This document shows positions 1 through 9,052 of a stretch of 49,287 bases of DNA, piece by piece. Each line of letters starts with the position of its first letter. Position 1 is the stretch's first letter. The notes below the pieces were generated by a model that was not told the DNA's origin, made no database searches, and saw only the letters and a list, made by a program, of their open reading frames with translations. Both the position numbers and the translations under genes were made by a program. Source of the DNA: Bacteroidales bacterium (GTDB taxonomy: Bacteria; Bacteroidota; Bacteroidia; Bacteroidales; UBA10428); NCBI GenBank assembly GCA_016931575.1, contig JAFGEO010000125.1:1-49287 (forward strand), read 5' to 3'.

Positions 1-87
1 AGCCTTGGCGAAGGATGGCCTCGCCATAGACTCTGTCTTTTTCCGTAGCCTTGGCGAAGGATGGCCTCGCCATAGACTCTGTCTTTT
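1..87. repeat. 41-bp direct repeat, two copies with internal hairpins
   Basis: Two identical 41-bp copies lie at 1-41 and 47-87, separated by the 5-bp spacer tccgt. Each copy can fold into a hairpin (tggcga with a bulged a, then gg; loop atgg; then cctcgcca), followed by a second small hairpin agac-tct-gtct and a T run. The array touches the window edge, so more copies may lie upstream. The hairpin plus T run would fit a terminator or a REP-type element; which of these it is cannot be told from here. Confidence 0.85.
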
Positions 88-348
88 AAAAAAAGATCAT
101 ACAATAATCATTTTCTTAAAAGCCCCGCAAAGATATATTTCTTTTTAAATTCTGGCAATTTTTTTTTCCTGGCTGCATGATAAAATCAAATTCTCGTATA
201 TTTGCACGCTCCAAAAAAATGATTTTGTATATTGCCCTCTGAAAAAGTCTGTGAAAATTGCGCACATCGGGGCCCGGTACTAACAGAAAGCAAATCAGAT
301 TTTTCCAGATCGATCGCAGGGTAGATGTGTTAGTGAAAACGAGCTTTT
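88..348. other. Intergenic region before the START-like gene
   Basis: No open frame of convincing length was found. The stretch is AT-rich up to about 240. It contains one TATATTTG box at 197-204 that fits the Bacteroidota -7 element, about 145 bp before the first gene, leaving a long leader. No tRNA-like or riboswitch-like fold was recognised. Confidence 0.4.
197..204 (+). promoter_or_regulatory. Possible -7 promoter box TATATTTG
   Basis: It matches the TAnnTTTG -7 consensus of Bacteroidota primary sigma promoters. The expected upstream TTTG-like -33 element is not clear, so this is a weak call. It would serve the START-like gene at 349. Confidence 0.35.
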
Positions 349-723
349 ATGAAAAAAAAATTAACCTTAGAATATACGCTTAATTCATCTCCGAAAATTC
401 TATACCCCCGACTAAGCACACCCGGAGGTCTGTCTGAATGGTTTGCCGACGATGTTAATTTAAAACGAAATATCTACTTCTTTATCTGGGAAGGCACTGA
501 GCAGCGCGCCGAAGTGGTCCGTAAAAAAGAAAATCATTATATCCAGTTCCGATGGCTCGACGACCCCGATGAGCCTACCTTCGAATTCCGTATCAACGTT
601 GACGAACTAACCGGTGATGTTGCACTGGAAATTCAGGATACCATCGATGAGGAAGACGAAGATGATGTTATCGGCTTGTGGGACAGTCAGATCGCTGAGC
701 TTAAGCATGTGCTGGGTTCGTAA
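349..723 (+). CDS. START-like domain protein (AHSA1/SRPBCC-like)
   Basis: A 124-residue acidic protein, the usual size of the small START-like proteins conserved across Bacteroidota. The N-terminal beta strand (KLTLEYTLNSSPKILYPRL) followed by GGLSEWFADDV is the typical helix-grip entry, and the C-terminal half has the expected strand pattern and a final amphipathic helix (WDSQIAELKHVL). An Asp/Glu run lies at about residues 98-107. The ligand and cellular role of this family are not established. The ATG at 349 is followed by a Lys-rich start and no Shine-Dalgarno sequence precedes it. It is transcribed in the same direction as the permease that follows, but a promoter-like box at 819 suggests separate expression. 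Confidence 0.8.
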   Translation: MKKKLTLEYTLNSSPKILYPRLSTPGGLSEWFADDVNLKRNIYFFIWEGTEQRAEVVRKKENHYIQFRWLDDPDEPTFEFRINVDELTGDVALEIQDTIDEEDEDDVIGLWDSQIAELKHVLGS

Positions 724-796
724 GTGTATTGCATTCAAGAAATATCCTCTTTTTCAGACGTGGTATAGCGCGGCTGTACTTTTCTTTCCCAATTTT

Positions 797-826
797 TTTA
801 CAATCTGACAACATAAGCTACTTTTG
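797..826 (+). promoter_or_regulatory. Promoter before the LptF/LptG-type permease
   Basis: The box TACTTTTG at 819-826 matches TAnnTTTG, with a T-run (793-799) standing in for the -33 element at 19 bp spacing. It sits 50 bp before the GTG start at 877. Confidence 0.5.
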
Positions 827-876
827 TAATCGTTCATAGTAAAAACCCTCATGAGCACAACTAAAAACTGATTAGC

Positions 877-3027
877 GTGAAGCGATTACACCTGCTCGTA
901 CTCAGATCTTTCATAGGACCTTTCATTCTGATCTTCTTCATCGTACTGTTCGTACTGCTGATGCAATTTTTATGGAAGTATATCGACGAGCTGGTAGGAA
1001 AGGGCCTCGAGTTCCATATCATCGGTGAATTGCTGCTCTATACCACTGCCAGCCTGGTTCCGCTGGCACTCCCATTATCCGTCCTGATGTCGTCACTGAT
1101 GGCCTTTGGCAACCTGGGGGAATTCAATGAACTCACTGCCATGAAGGCCTCCGGGATCTCCCTCCAGAAAGTTATGATCCCCATGATCGCGATCATTGTC
1201 CTTCTCAGCATCGGGTCCTTCTATTTCTCAAATGAAGTTTTGCCCTTCACTAACCTGAAAATGAGGGCCCTGCTATACGATGTGCGAAAACAAAGACCGG
1301 ATGTAAACATTATTCCCGGCACTTTTTACAACGATATTGAAGGGTACAGCCTGCGCGTGGAAGATAAGGATCCCAGCACCAACACACTCTACGGCATCCG
1401 TTTGTATGACCATACGGGAAAAAAGGGAAATACAAGTGTAACTATAGCAAAATCAGGAAAATACCGGATAATTGGTAACGACCGCTTCATGGAATTTACC
1501 CTCTTTGACGGGCATTCTTATAACGAAGTGATCGAAGAAAAGAAGGAGCGAAACAAACCTAAAACCCATCCCCACCGCTTCGATAGCTTCAAGGAACAGG
1601 TGATCAACATCGAACTTAAGGGCTTCGGACTGGAACGTACCGATGAAAAGCTTTTCAGGAACCATTACGCTCTGCTGGATATCAAGATGCTCAGACAAAT
1701 GGCAGACTCTGTCGATGCAAACATTCAGTTCGGTAAGAATAACATGGTGAAGACGGTCATAAAAACGCTTTTCTTCAAAAAGAGGCATTCCAGCCTGAAG
1801 AAGGCCGCCAATGACACTGTTCCTGAGACTATAACACCCATCGCAGACAAAAAAGACCCCAGCACCTCAGAGGGGCCCGCAGTGCAGGAGTTAAAAACGA
1901 AGAAAGCGGATCAGAAACCCACTTCTGCAAGAAAATTAGAAGCTGATAAGGTGGTCCGTCCCCCGGCTTCTCAGAAACCGCATTCTGATAATGCCGGAGA
2001 AAAAGTCCCCGCTGCTTCCGAAGATCCCATAACAACCAATAAGGACCCGGCATTCTACCATAACTTGTTTGGCAAACTAACCTTAAAGGAGAAGGATAAT
2101 GTACTGAGCTCCGCGGTATCCTATGCACGATCGGCCAGGACCTATATCTCAACTGCCTCTAACAGTATGGATGCCAAAACCAGTAACCTCCGAAAGTTCG
2201 AAATTGAAATACACCGGAAATACACTCTGGCCTTTGCCTGTTTTCTGTTCCTCCTGATCGGAGCCCCGCTGGGGGCCATCATCCGGAAAGGGGGACTGGG
2301 AATCCCTGTGGTGCTCTCAGCCCTGCTGTTCATCTTCTATTACATCGTTTCGCTGGCCGGCGAGAAGGTGGTCCGGGAAAGTTTCCTGCCCGCCTACCAG
2401 GGAATGTGGGCTCCCTCAGCCATCTACCTGATCACGGGATTCTTCCTGAGCTACAAGGCCGCTACGGATGCTGCCATCCTGAATCTGGAAACCTATACAA
2501 ACCTCCTGAGAAAATATCTGGGCATCCGCAGAACAGTGCTCCTGGATAAACTCGATGTCGGAAAAACCCGGGTCGCCGCTGTTCCTATCAAGCATGATAA
2601 GATCATTTCTGCTCTTGGATCCTTCAGGGAGACCATTTCCGATAATATTCACAGTGTATCAACACGCCTGAAGTTCTCAGGTTTCCTGATCACGCTGGCC
2701 GGATTTCGCGAAAGTACCAACATCATCCTCTTTGAACGCCTCTATAAAAACATTATCGCAAGCATCTGTAGCTCTGACCTGGCCAGTGACAAAGCCATTA
2801 TGAACAAGTTGTACGAGTTTCCGAATTTCAGGTACCGCCGGTACCTCGACCTGAAATGGATACTGTATATCAGGCTTGTCCTGCTTCTGATTCCTCCTTT
2901 CACCCTCATCATTATGATTCGTCAGTATGTCCGCCTCATGAATCTGAAAGGCCGGCTGATATTCATCCAGCAGCTCACCACGGACCTGATCCGCCTGCTG
3001 CAGAAACACGATATCCTGGACAGCTAA
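877..3027 (+). CDS. LptF/LptG family permease (YjgP/YjgQ), enlarged
   Basis: Predicted transmembrane subunit of the lipopolysaccharide export ABC transporter that, with LptB and LptC, extracts LPS from the inner membrane. Membrane segments are visible at about residues 10-35, 50-77, 100-117, 449-468, 474-496 and 510-528, with the large periplasmic domain between the third and fourth, as in LptF/LptG. The start is GTG (877); the ATG at 851 opens only a six-codon frame. At 716 residues it is about twice the usual length. A Lys/Pro/Ala-rich low-complexity stretch (about 305-392) interrupts the periplasmic domain, and a C-terminal extension of about 180 residues has one or two extra membrane segments (about 661-685). 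It lies 8 bp before a glycosyltransferase gene, consistent with an envelope operon. The family call is firm; F versus G is not resolved. Confidence 0.88.
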   Translation: MKRLHLLVLRSFIGPFILIFFIVLFVLLMQFLWKYIDELVGKGLEFHIIGELLLYTTASLVPLALPLSVLMSSLMAFGNLGEFNELTAMKASGISLQKVMIPMIAIIVLLSIGSFYFSNEVLPFTNLKMRALLYDVRKQRPDVNIIPGTFYNDIEGYSLRVEDKDPSTNTLYGIRLYDHTGKKGNTSVTIAKSGKYRIIGNDRFMEFTLFDGHSYNEVIEEKKERNKPKTHPHRFDSFKEQVINIELKGFGLERTDEKLFRNHYALLDIKMLRQMADSVDANIQFGKNNMVKTVIKTLFFKKRHSSLKKAANDTVPETITPIADKKDPSTSEGPAVQELKTKKADQKPTSARKLEADKVVRPPASQKPHSDNAGEKVPAASEDPITTNKDPAFYHNLFGKLTLKEKDNVLSSAVSYARSARTYISTASNSMDAKTSNLRKFEIEIHRKYTLAFACFLFLLIGAPLGAIIRKGGLGIPVVLSALLFIFYYIVSLAGEKVVRESFLPAYQGMWAPSAIYLITGFFLSYKAATDAAILNLETYTNLLRKYLGIRRTVLLDKLDVGKTRVAAVPIKHDKIISALGSFRETISDNIHSVSTRLKFSGFLITLAGFRESTNIILFERLYKNIIASICSSDLASDKAIMNKLYEFPNFRYRRYLDLKWILYIRLVLLLIPPFTLIIMIRQYVRLMNLKGRLIFIQQLTTDLIRLLQKHDILDS

Positions 3028-3035
3028 TACCTGAT

Positions 3036-4244
3036 ATGAAAATTCTTCAGCTCTGCAATAAGGTCCCCTATCCCTCCCTCGACGGCGGTGCAATTGCCAT
3101 GCTGAATATGGCCCTGTCACTTGCCGGCAGCGGGAACGAGCTTACCGTTCTGGCGATGAATACACAGAAACACCGGGCCAGCTCAGACAATATCCCGGAA
3201 AATCTTAGTACTGCAATCCGTTTTATTTATGTTGATGTCGACACACAGATAAACCCGCTGAAACTGGTTTCCAATCTTCTTTTCTCCTCCCAACCATACA
3301 ATGCCGTCCGGTTCCTTTCAGACAGTTTTGCCTCACGCCTCAAAGGCCTTCTGAAAACCGAAAGCTTCGACCTGGTGCAACTCGAGGGCCTTTATCTGTG
3401 CCCGTATGTTCACCTTATCCGGGAATTTCATTCAGGGAAAATCGCGTACCGGGCTCATAACATCGAAAGTGATATCTGGACAGGGAGAATGCAGGCCGAA
3501 TCCCATCCCCTGAAAAAAATCTACCTGAAGATCATCAGCCGTCGCATGCTTCGCTATGAGAAAAAATTTATCGATCAGTACGACATCCTGCTCCCCATCA
3601 CCGCCCCGGACCATGAGAAATTCATGGCCATGGGCAACACCCGGCCTGCCCACGTTGCCTACACCGGTATTCCTGAGAATGCCCTGCATGCCCCGGAAAA
3701 AATCCGGCCACCGGTAAGCCTCTTTACGATCGGTGCACTGGACTGGGTGCCGAACCAGGAAGGGATACGCTGGTTCATCGAAGAGATCTGGCCCCTTCTG
3801 ACACCTGAATTCCCAGATCTCAGCCTGCACATCGCCGGCCGAAATGCCCCTGAATGGTTCAGAAAATCCTGCAATATCCCCGGAATAGTATTTCATGGAG
3901 AGGTTCCCGATGCCCACCGGTTTATGGATGATCACGACATCATGATTGTACCCCTCTTCACCGGAAGCGGTTTGCGAATTAAAATTGTCGAAGCCATGGC
4001 GCGCTCACGTGCCATCCTGACTACCCCAACCGGTGCGAAAGGGCTGCCGTCACTTAGCGGAAAGGAACTTCTGATCGGGCATCAGGCAGCAGACTGGGCT
4101 GCTACTATCCGTTCCCTCTTAAGCGATCACGAAATGTATGCCGGAATATGCCGGGAAGCCTTTGAGTATGCAAAAGAAAACTTCGGCGACAAGGCCATCA
4201 TTGCAAAACTTTTATACTTTTATAGGCAACAGAAAATATGCTAG
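3036..4244 (+). CDS. Glycosyltransferase, GT4-like (group 1)
   Basis: A 402-residue GT-B fold enzyme expected to transfer a nucleotide-activated sugar to a surface glycan or lipid. The N-terminus (MKILQLCNKVPYPSLDGGA) is the typical acceptor-side Rossmann start with a glycine-rich loop. The C-terminal donor domain shows FTIGALDWVPNQEGIRWF, the LHIAGR strand, and GSGLRIKIVEAMA with the conserved glutamate of group 1 transferases. The frame stays open upstream to 2856, but that part overlaps the permease in another phase and is not protein-like, so the ATG at 3036 is chosen. Its 3' end overlaps the next transferase by 7 bp, so the two are probably coupled. The sugar and acceptor cannot be predicted. 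Confidence 0.88.
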   Translation: MKILQLCNKVPYPSLDGGAIAMLNMALSLAGSGNELTVLAMNTQKHRASSDNIPENLSTAIRFIYVDVDTQINPLKLVSNLLFSSQPYNAVRFLSDSFASRLKGLLKTESFDLVQLEGLYLCPYVHLIREFHSGKIAYRAHNIESDIWTGRMQAESHPLKKIYLKIISRRMLRYEKKFIDQYDILLPITAPDHEKFMAMGNTRPAHVAYTGIPENALHAPEKIRPPVSLFTIGALDWVPNQEGIRWFIEEIWPLLTPEFPDLSLHIAGRNAPEWFRKSCNIPGIVFHGEVPDAHRFMDDHDIMIVPLFTGSGLRIKIVEAMARSRAILTTPTGAKGLPSLSGKELLIGHQAADWAATIRSLLSDHEMYAGICREAFEYAKENFGDKAIIAKLLYFYRQQKIC

Positions 4245-5413
4245 TTGTACTGTTTTGGATATTGCTGAGTATTATTCTGTATGCCTATCCCGGGTATGCA
4301 GTGCTTATTTTGCTATTGAGTGGTATCAAATCACTTTTGTGCCCCCGGAATGCTTCGGATGAAGAACCTTTCCTCCCGGATGTTACCCTGCTTATTGCTG
4401 CCTGGAATGAAAAAGAGCTGATCGAAAGCAAGATGGAGAATACCCGGAACCTGGATTATCCTAAGGAGAAACTCAGGATCGTCTGGATTACCGACGGATC
4501 GGACGATGGAACCCCGGAAATCCTGGCCTCATATCCGGATGTAAAGGTTCTGCACGAGCCGGAACGAAAAGGCAAAACCGCCGCTGTTAACCGGGCCATG
4601 CCCCAGATCGGAACACCCTATGTGGTGTTATGCGATGCCAACACGATGCTGGATCCGAAAGCCATTACGTACCTGATGGCTGGCTTCCGGGATGAACGGA
4701 CAGGTTGTGTGGCAGGGGAGAAGCGCATTGCTAAAAGCAATGCCGATATGGCAACCGGAGCAGGTGAAGGTGCCTACTGGAAATATGAGTCATGGATAAA
4801 AAGGCTGGAATCCGAGCTTTATTCCACGGTTGGTGCCGCCGGTGAACTGTATGCCCTGCGCACTGAGCTCTATGAAGTAGTCAACCCGGACAGCATCATC
4901 GATGATTTCGTAATATCCATGAGCATTGCGCAAAGAGGCTTCAAAATCGCCTATGAACCTCGTGCCTTTGCCCTCGAAAAGCCTTCCGCCAGCATTAAAG
5001 ATGAGCTGACGCGCAAGGTACGCATTGCCTCCGGGGGCTTTCAAACGCTCTTTCGATACCCATCACTCCTGAATGTCTTCAGGCATGGGCTCCTCAGTTT
5101 TGAATACTTCTCGCATAAGGTAATCCGCTGGATACTGGTACCCTTTGCCATGCCCCTCATCTTTATCCTGAATTTTTTCATCTGCATGAACCAGATGGGA
5201 CTCGAAAGCTTTTACCTTATATTCCTCTGCCTGCAGCTGGGATTTTATCTTTTCGTAGCCCTTGGAGCGGTTATCTCCGAAAAAAGTACCCGGCTGAAAT
5301 TCCTGTTCCTGCCTTATTACCTTGCCATCATGAATTATGCTCAGATAGCTGGTTTGGTGCGCTATCTGAGAAGAAAACACTCCGTTGTCTGGGAGAAGGC
5401 TAAACGGGCCTGA
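4238..5413 (+). CDS. Glycosyltransferase family 2, membrane-bound, cellulose-synthase-like
   Basis: 391 residues. An N-terminal membrane helix (about 2-28) leads into a GT-A domain starting VTLLIAAWNEKELIESKM. The nucleotide-binding aspartates are seen in WITDGSDDGT and the metal-binding motif in LCDANTMLD. A later acidic motif, IIDDFVISMSIAQRG, is placed like the catalytic base region of processive and semi-processive GT2 enzymes. Two to three membrane helices close the protein (about 295-370). The start overlaps the preceding GT4 gene, so the two probably act in one pathway, such as exopolysaccharide or glycolipid assembly on the inner membrane. The canonical QxxRW is not evident; RKVRIASGG occupies its place, which argues against a true polysaccharide synthase. 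Confidence 0.87.
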   Translation: MLVVLFWILLSIILYAYPGYAVLILLLSGIKSLLCPRNASDEEPFLPDVTLLIAAWNEKELIESKMENTRNLDYPKEKLRIVWITDGSDDGTPEILASYPDVKVLHEPERKGKTAAVNRAMPQIGTPYVVLCDANTMLDPKAITYLMAGFRDERTGCVAGEKRIAKSNADMATGAGEGAYWKYESWIKRLESELYSTVGAAGELYALRTELYEVVNPDSIIDDFVISMSIAQRGFKIAYEPRAFALEKPSASIKDELTRKVRIASGGFQTLFRYPSLLNVFRHGLLSFEYFSHKVIRWILVPFAMPLIFILNFFICMNQMGLESFYLIFLCLQLGFYLFVALGAVISEKSTRLKFLFLPYYLAIMNYAQIAGLVRYLRRKHSVVWEKAKRA

Positions 5414-5445
5414 ACAGACTTTGGTTTTAAAGCATGACATATTTC

Positions 5446-5477
5446 TTGGTTAATTTGAAGAACAAATTCTACTTTTG
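5446..5477 (+). promoter_or_regulatory. Promoter before ribBA
   Basis: TACTTTTG at 5470-5477 fits the TAnnTTTG -7 box. A TTG at 5446-5448 lies 21 bp upstream, as expected for the -33 element. The ribBA start is 33 bp downstream. Confidence 0.55.
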
Positions 5478-5481
5478 CCAA

Positions 5482-5497
5482 ACCAATGATCATTGGT
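5482..5497. promoter_or_regulatory. 16-bp perfect palindrome in the ribBA leader
   Basis: The sequence accaatgatcattggt is a perfect inverted repeat, located just after the -7 box and 13 bp before the ribBA ATG. The position fits an operator for a dimeric regulator. The leader is too short for an FMN riboswitch. Which protein would bind it is unknown. Confidence 0.45.
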
Positions 5498-5510
5498 AAA
5501 ATAAAAATCC

Positions 5511-6767
5511 ATGACGGAAAACACAGAAGAAAAATACAACTTGAATACGGTTGAGGAGGCCATCCGGGAAATCCGGGATGGAAAAATCATTATTGTTGTT
5601 GATGATGAAGATCGGGAAAACGAAGGAGACTTTATTTGCGCTGCGGAGCTTATAACTCCTGAAATCGTGAATTTCATGGCCATGTATGGCCGGGGACTGA
5701 TTTGTGTCCCGCTGCCTGAGGAACGTTGCGATGTCCTGGAACTTGAAAACATGGTCCCGGTAAATACCTCCCTGCATGCAACCGCTTTCACTGTATCAGT
5801 AGACCTGCTGGGACACGGATGCACAACCGGAATTTCAGCCAGCGACCGGTCAAAAACCATAAAAGCACTTATTGATCCGGAAACCCGCTCAGAGGACCTT
5901 GGCCGCCCGGGGCATATATTCCCGCTTAGGGCTAAAAACAAAGGGGTCCTCCGCCGTGCAGGACATACCGAGGCTGCTGTCGACCTTGCCAGGCTGGCCG
6001 GGCTGAAAGCTGGTGGGGTACTGGTGGAGATCATGAATGAAGACGGTACCATGGCCAGACTCCCTGAATTGATGGTGATAGCAAAAACTCATAAGCTGAA
6101 AATTATCAGTATAAAGAGCCTGATTGCCTACCAGTTGAAAAGGGATACCCTGATCGAACGGGGTGAAAGGGTAAAACTCCCTACTGAATTCGGTAATTTT
6201 GAGTTGATCCCTTTTGTTCAGATATCAAACGGACTGGAGCATGTGGCCCTGATTAAAGGAAAATGGACCAAGGACGATCCCGTGCTGGTCCGTGTACATT
6301 CCTCCTGCCTTACCGGGGATATTTTCCACTCATACCGCTGCGACTGCGGGCCCCAGCTCCATGAGGCGATGCGCAGAATCGAACTGGCCGGGTGCGGTGC
6401 CATCGTGTACCTAAACCAGGAAGGACGTGGCATCGGGCTCTTCAATAAGATTAAAGCCTACAAGCTGCAGGAACAGGGCCGGGATACCGTTGAGGCTAAC
6501 CTCGACCTGGGATTTGAAGATGATGAGCGCGATTACGGAATAGGCGCCAGCATCCTGAGGGAGCTCGGCCTGGGCAAGATTCGCCTGCTGACCAATAATC
6601 CTGTAAAACGGGCAGGTCTGGAAGGCTATGGACTCACAGTTGTTGAAAATATCCCCATCGAGATCGAACCCAATGAACACAACCAGTTCTACCTCGAAAC
6701 CAAACGCAATAAAATGGGACACTTCCTCGAACTTGTTGTAGAGGATAAAAAGTCAAAGAAGAAATAA
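5511..6767 (+). CDS. ribBA: Bifunctional DHBP synthase / GTP cyclohydrolase II
   Basis: It catalyses both entry reactions of riboflavin biosynthesis in the cytosol: ribulose 5-phosphate to 3,4-dihydroxy-2-butanone 4-phosphate, and GTP to the diaminopyrimidine precursor. The RibB half (about 1-205) carries the acidic metal-binding loop [12 protein letters not shown] and the [13 protein letters not shown] segment. The RibA half (about 210-405) has the zinc-binding cysteines in [18 protein letters not shown] and the [13 protein letters not shown] motif. The length of 418 residues is normal for the fusion. The start ATG is preceded by a good promoter and a palindrome. fmt follows 15 bp later, so they may be co-transcribed; no other riboflavin gene is in the window. 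Confidence 0.97.
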   Translation: MTENTEEKYNLNTVEEAIREIRDGKIIIVVDDEDRENEGDFICAAELITPEIVNFMAMYGRGLICVPLPEERCDVLELENMVPVNTSLHATAFTVSVDLLGHGCTTGISASDRSKTIKALIDPETRSEDLGRPGHIFPLRAKNKGVLRRAGHTEAAVDLARLAGLKAGGVLVEIMNEDGTMARLPELMVIAKTHKLKIISIKSLIAYQLKRDTLIERGERVKLPTEFGNFELIPFVQISNGLEHVALIKGKWTKDDPVLVRVHSSCLTGDIFHSYRCDCGPQLHEAMRRIELAGCGAIVYLNQEGRGIGLFNKIKAYKLQEQGRDTVEANLDLGFEDDERDYGIGASILRELGLGKIRLLTNNPVKRAGLEGYGLTVVENIPIEIEPNEHNQFYLETKRNKMGHFLELVVEDKKSKKK

Positions 6768-6782
6768 GCCGCTAAATTGCTC

Positions 6783-7751
6783 ATGCCACACCACCTGCGA
6801 ATCGTATTTATGGGCACCCCCGACTTTGCTGTTGCCTCGCTGAAAAAGCTTTTGGAGGAGGAGTACCCTGTGGTTGGCGTAATCACCGCACCTGATAAGC
6901 CAGCAGGAAGAGGAAAAAAATTGCTGTCATCACCAGTGAAAAAGTTTGCCATGGAAAGAGGCATTCAAAACATCCTTCAACCTGCAAACCTGAAAGATCC
7001 CGGGTTCCTCGCTGAACTGAAATCCCTGAACGCCGACCTGCAGGTTGTTGTGGCTTTCCGGATGCTCCCGGAGGCGGTCTGGTCCATGCCTCCGCGCGGA
7101 ACGATCAACCTCCATGCTTCCCTCCTCCCCGATTACCGGGGGGCAGCACCCATCAACTGGGCAATCATCAACGGAGAAAAGGAAACCGGGGTAAGCACCT
7201 TTTTTATTGAGAAGGAAATCGATACCGGTAAAATCCTTTTCCAGGATACCGTATCCATCCCTGCGACAATGGATGCGGGCGAGCTGCACGACACCCTGAT
7301 GATCCTCGGGGCCGAACTGCTGGACAAAACCCTGAGCGCAATCGAGGGAGGTACATACTCCTCCGTTCCGCAATCGGTTATGTTAAATACCCGAAAGGAA
7401 TGGAATGCCGCACCCAAAATTTTCCGTGAGGACTGCCAAATCGACTGGAAAAAACCGGTTCCGGATATCTATAATTTTATCCGGGGACTCAGCCCCTACC
7501 CGGCCGCCTATACCTATATTTCGGACGGCGAAAAGGATGTACTGATGAAAATATTCCGAAGCACAGTGCTGGAAGGTAACCCCAGTACAACACCCATGCT
7601 TGAAACGGACGGAAAGACCTATATCCGGATTGCACACCCAGACGGCATCCTGAATATCCTGGAGCTCCAGCTGGAGGGAAGAAAACGTATGAAAACCGAC
7701 GAATTCCTGCGGGGCTTCAAGGAAATGGGATCATATACGCTTGCAGAATAA
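6783..7751 (+). CDS. fmt: Methionyl-tRNA formyltransferase
   Basis: Formylates the amino group of initiator Met-tRNA using 10-formyl-tetrahydrofolate. The N-terminal catalytic domain shows RIVFMGTPDFAV, TAPDKPAGRGKK, NLHASLLPDYRGAAPINWA and GVSTFFIEKEIDTG, which hold the folate site and the Asn-His-Asp catalytic set. A C-terminal tRNA-binding domain follows from about residue 205. The length (322 residues) is normal. I chose the ATG at 6783 over the in-frame TTG at 6777 because the conserved start strand begins right after it. It is 15 bp downstream of ribBA and probably in the same transcript. Confidence 0.96.
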   Translation: MPHHLRIVFMGTPDFAVASLKKLLEEEYPVVGVITAPDKPAGRGKKLLSSPVKKFAMERGIQNILQPANLKDPGFLAELKSLNADLQVVVAFRMLPEAVWSMPPRGTINLHASLLPDYRGAAPINWAIINGEKETGVSTFFIEKEIDTGKILFQDTVSIPATMDAGELHDTLMILGAELLDKTLSAIEGGTYSSVPQSVMLNTRKEWNAAPKIFREDCQIDWKKPVPDIYNFIRGLSPYPAAYTYISDGEKDVLMKIFRSTVLEGNPSTTPMLETDGKTYIRIAHPDGILNILELQLEGRKRMKTDEFLRGFKEMGSYTLAE

Positions 7752-7792
7752 CCTGGTTTCTGGCCGAATTTCACATTCCGGATGCATATTCG

Positions 7793-7800
7793 TATCTTTG
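7793..7800 (+). promoter_or_regulatory. -7 promoter box TATCTTTG
   Basis: It matches TAnnTTTG and sits 34 bp before the ATG at 7835. The -33 element is not well defined. Confidence 0.45.
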
Positions 7801-7834
7801 GGTTCTGAATTTAAGTATTTCAACAGACCGGACC

Positions 7835-8179
7835 ATGAAAAAATTTTTACCCCTGGCGCTTGCGTTGATCTTAGTCGGCTTGCTCCTGATCCTGACAAAG
7901 CCTTCAGAAAAAAATTTTGATGCCTATATCAAGGCCCGGGCCGAGACTAAAATCCATGCCACGGACACTATTTTTCAGCACTACGACAACTACATCCTCA
8001 CCAGCGTATTGAAAACCAGGAAGTACAACAACAAATTTTTCTTCTCAACAGTAACCCTATATCCCGAACACCTGTATAACCCTAAAACCAATGAGCCCCT
8101 GAACCCTGAATATGAATACATTGGTATCTTTGGGACCTGGTTTGGAAAGACAGATATTTTTGATTTTCAAAAGAAATAA
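7835..8179 (+). CDS. Small single-pass membrane or secreted protein (DUF4359-like)
   Basis: A 114-residue protein with one N-terminal hydrophobic helix (about 3-21), which may be an uncleaved anchor or signal, followed by a soluble domain rich in aromatic residues and lysine. The pattern of a short anchor, then KPSEKNFDAYIKARAE, then a mixed alpha/beta domain resembles small DUF4359-type proteins, but this is from memory of the pattern only. It has its own promoter box and lies 17 bp before the next gene, a lipoprotein. No catalytic motif is visible and the function is unknown. Confidence 0.65.
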   Translation: MKKFLPLALALILVGLLLILTKPSEKNFDAYIKARAETKIHATDTIFQHYDNYILTSVLKTRKYNNKFFFSTVTLYPEHLYNPKTNEPLNPEYEYIGIFGTWFGKTDIFDFQKK

Positions 8180-8196
8180 AACTAACTTCGGATATT

Positions 8197-8976
8197 GTGA
8201 TTTTAAAGACTAGCCGTTTCAGCCTGATTATCCTTGCAGGGATACTCTTATACTCCTGTCACCCTGTTGTTATGAGCTCGTTCAGCTCGCCGCGTGATAA
8301 ACGTGTTCCGGTAGGTGAAATTCTTGTTATCGGGCTAAACCATACAGCAGACCTATCCTTAAGTAAAATAGGGGATATTGAGTTTAAGAGCTCGGAGACA
8401 AATATAGGGTGTAGCTACGAAGATGCCGTTCACCAATTTAAGCGCGTGGCAGCCAGAAATGGGGGCAACGTTATCAAGATTACCAATATTGAGGAACTGA
8501 ACTCGTTTTTTGAAGCCTGCCTTAGCGTAAAAGCTGAAATCTACTATGTACAGGACCTGGCTGCATTTAAAGCTTCATCGCATTCCTCTGACCGAAAATC
8601 AGGTGACCGGGAAACTGAAACGGGTGAAGCCTATCTCTACTTTTATCGTTCTCCCATTGCCATGGATGACATGATGGAATTCGACATCTACCTCGACAAG
8701 GAATTCCTGTGCACTTCGAAACCGAACTGGGGAAAGAAAGTAGTGGTAACACAAACCGGGCAACATGTATTGTGGACCAAAACAGAAAATCGTTCCAGTA
8801 TGCCTATTACCATTCGCGATGGAGAGAGTTACTACATTAGCTGTTCCATCGTAATGAGCCTGAGAAATACAAGGCCTGTACTTAAACTTGAAGATAAATC
8901 AGTTGGCGAATCGGCATACACCAAAATTGTGGGACTTATCCTGACTTATGTCGGCAAGACTTCAGCTGCCCTCTGA
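8197..8976 (+). CDS. Hypothetical lipoprotein with DUF2846-like C-terminal domain
   Basis: 259 residues starting from GTG at 8197; no ATG exists near the signal sequence. A hydrophobic signal ends in a lipobox-like LLYSC, with Cys21 as the expected lipidation site. The middle part has an alternating alpha/beta pattern with GGNVIKITNIEEL, as in small envelope-stress lipoproteins. The C-terminal half (about 145-215; AYLYFYRSP, then a Lys/Gly turn, then DGESYYISC) resembles DUF2846, a beta-sandwich seen in secreted proteins. It is probably co-transcribed with the 7835 gene and converges with the chemoreceptor gene. Function unknown. Confidence 0.7.
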   Translation: MILKTSRFSLIILAGILLYSCHPVVMSSFSSPRDKRVPVGEILVIGLNHTADLSLSKIGDIEFKSSETNIGCSYEDAVHQFKRVAARNGGNVIKITNIEELNSFFEACLSVKAEIYYVQDLAAFKASSHSSDRKSGDRETETGEAYLYFYRSPIAMDDMMEFDIYLDKEFLCTSKPNWGKKVVVTQTGQHVLWTKTENRSSMPITIRDGESYYISCSIVMSLRNTRPVLKLEDKSVGESAYTKIVGLILTYVGKTSAAL

Positions 8977-9052
8977 AATTTCACTTCTTCATCCGAATTT
9001 CTTGCTTTACTTATTTGCACCTGGGCAGGGTTTCAGAGTGAAAATATTAATG

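Noticed and set aside
2856-3035. Upstream 60-codon extension of the GT4 gene
   Set aside because: It overlaps the permease in another phase, and the encoded sequence is His/Pro-rich and unlike the family.
5414-5510. FMN riboswitch before ribBA
   Set aside because: The leader is under 40 nt from the promoter and has no RFN-type fold; only a palindrome is seen.
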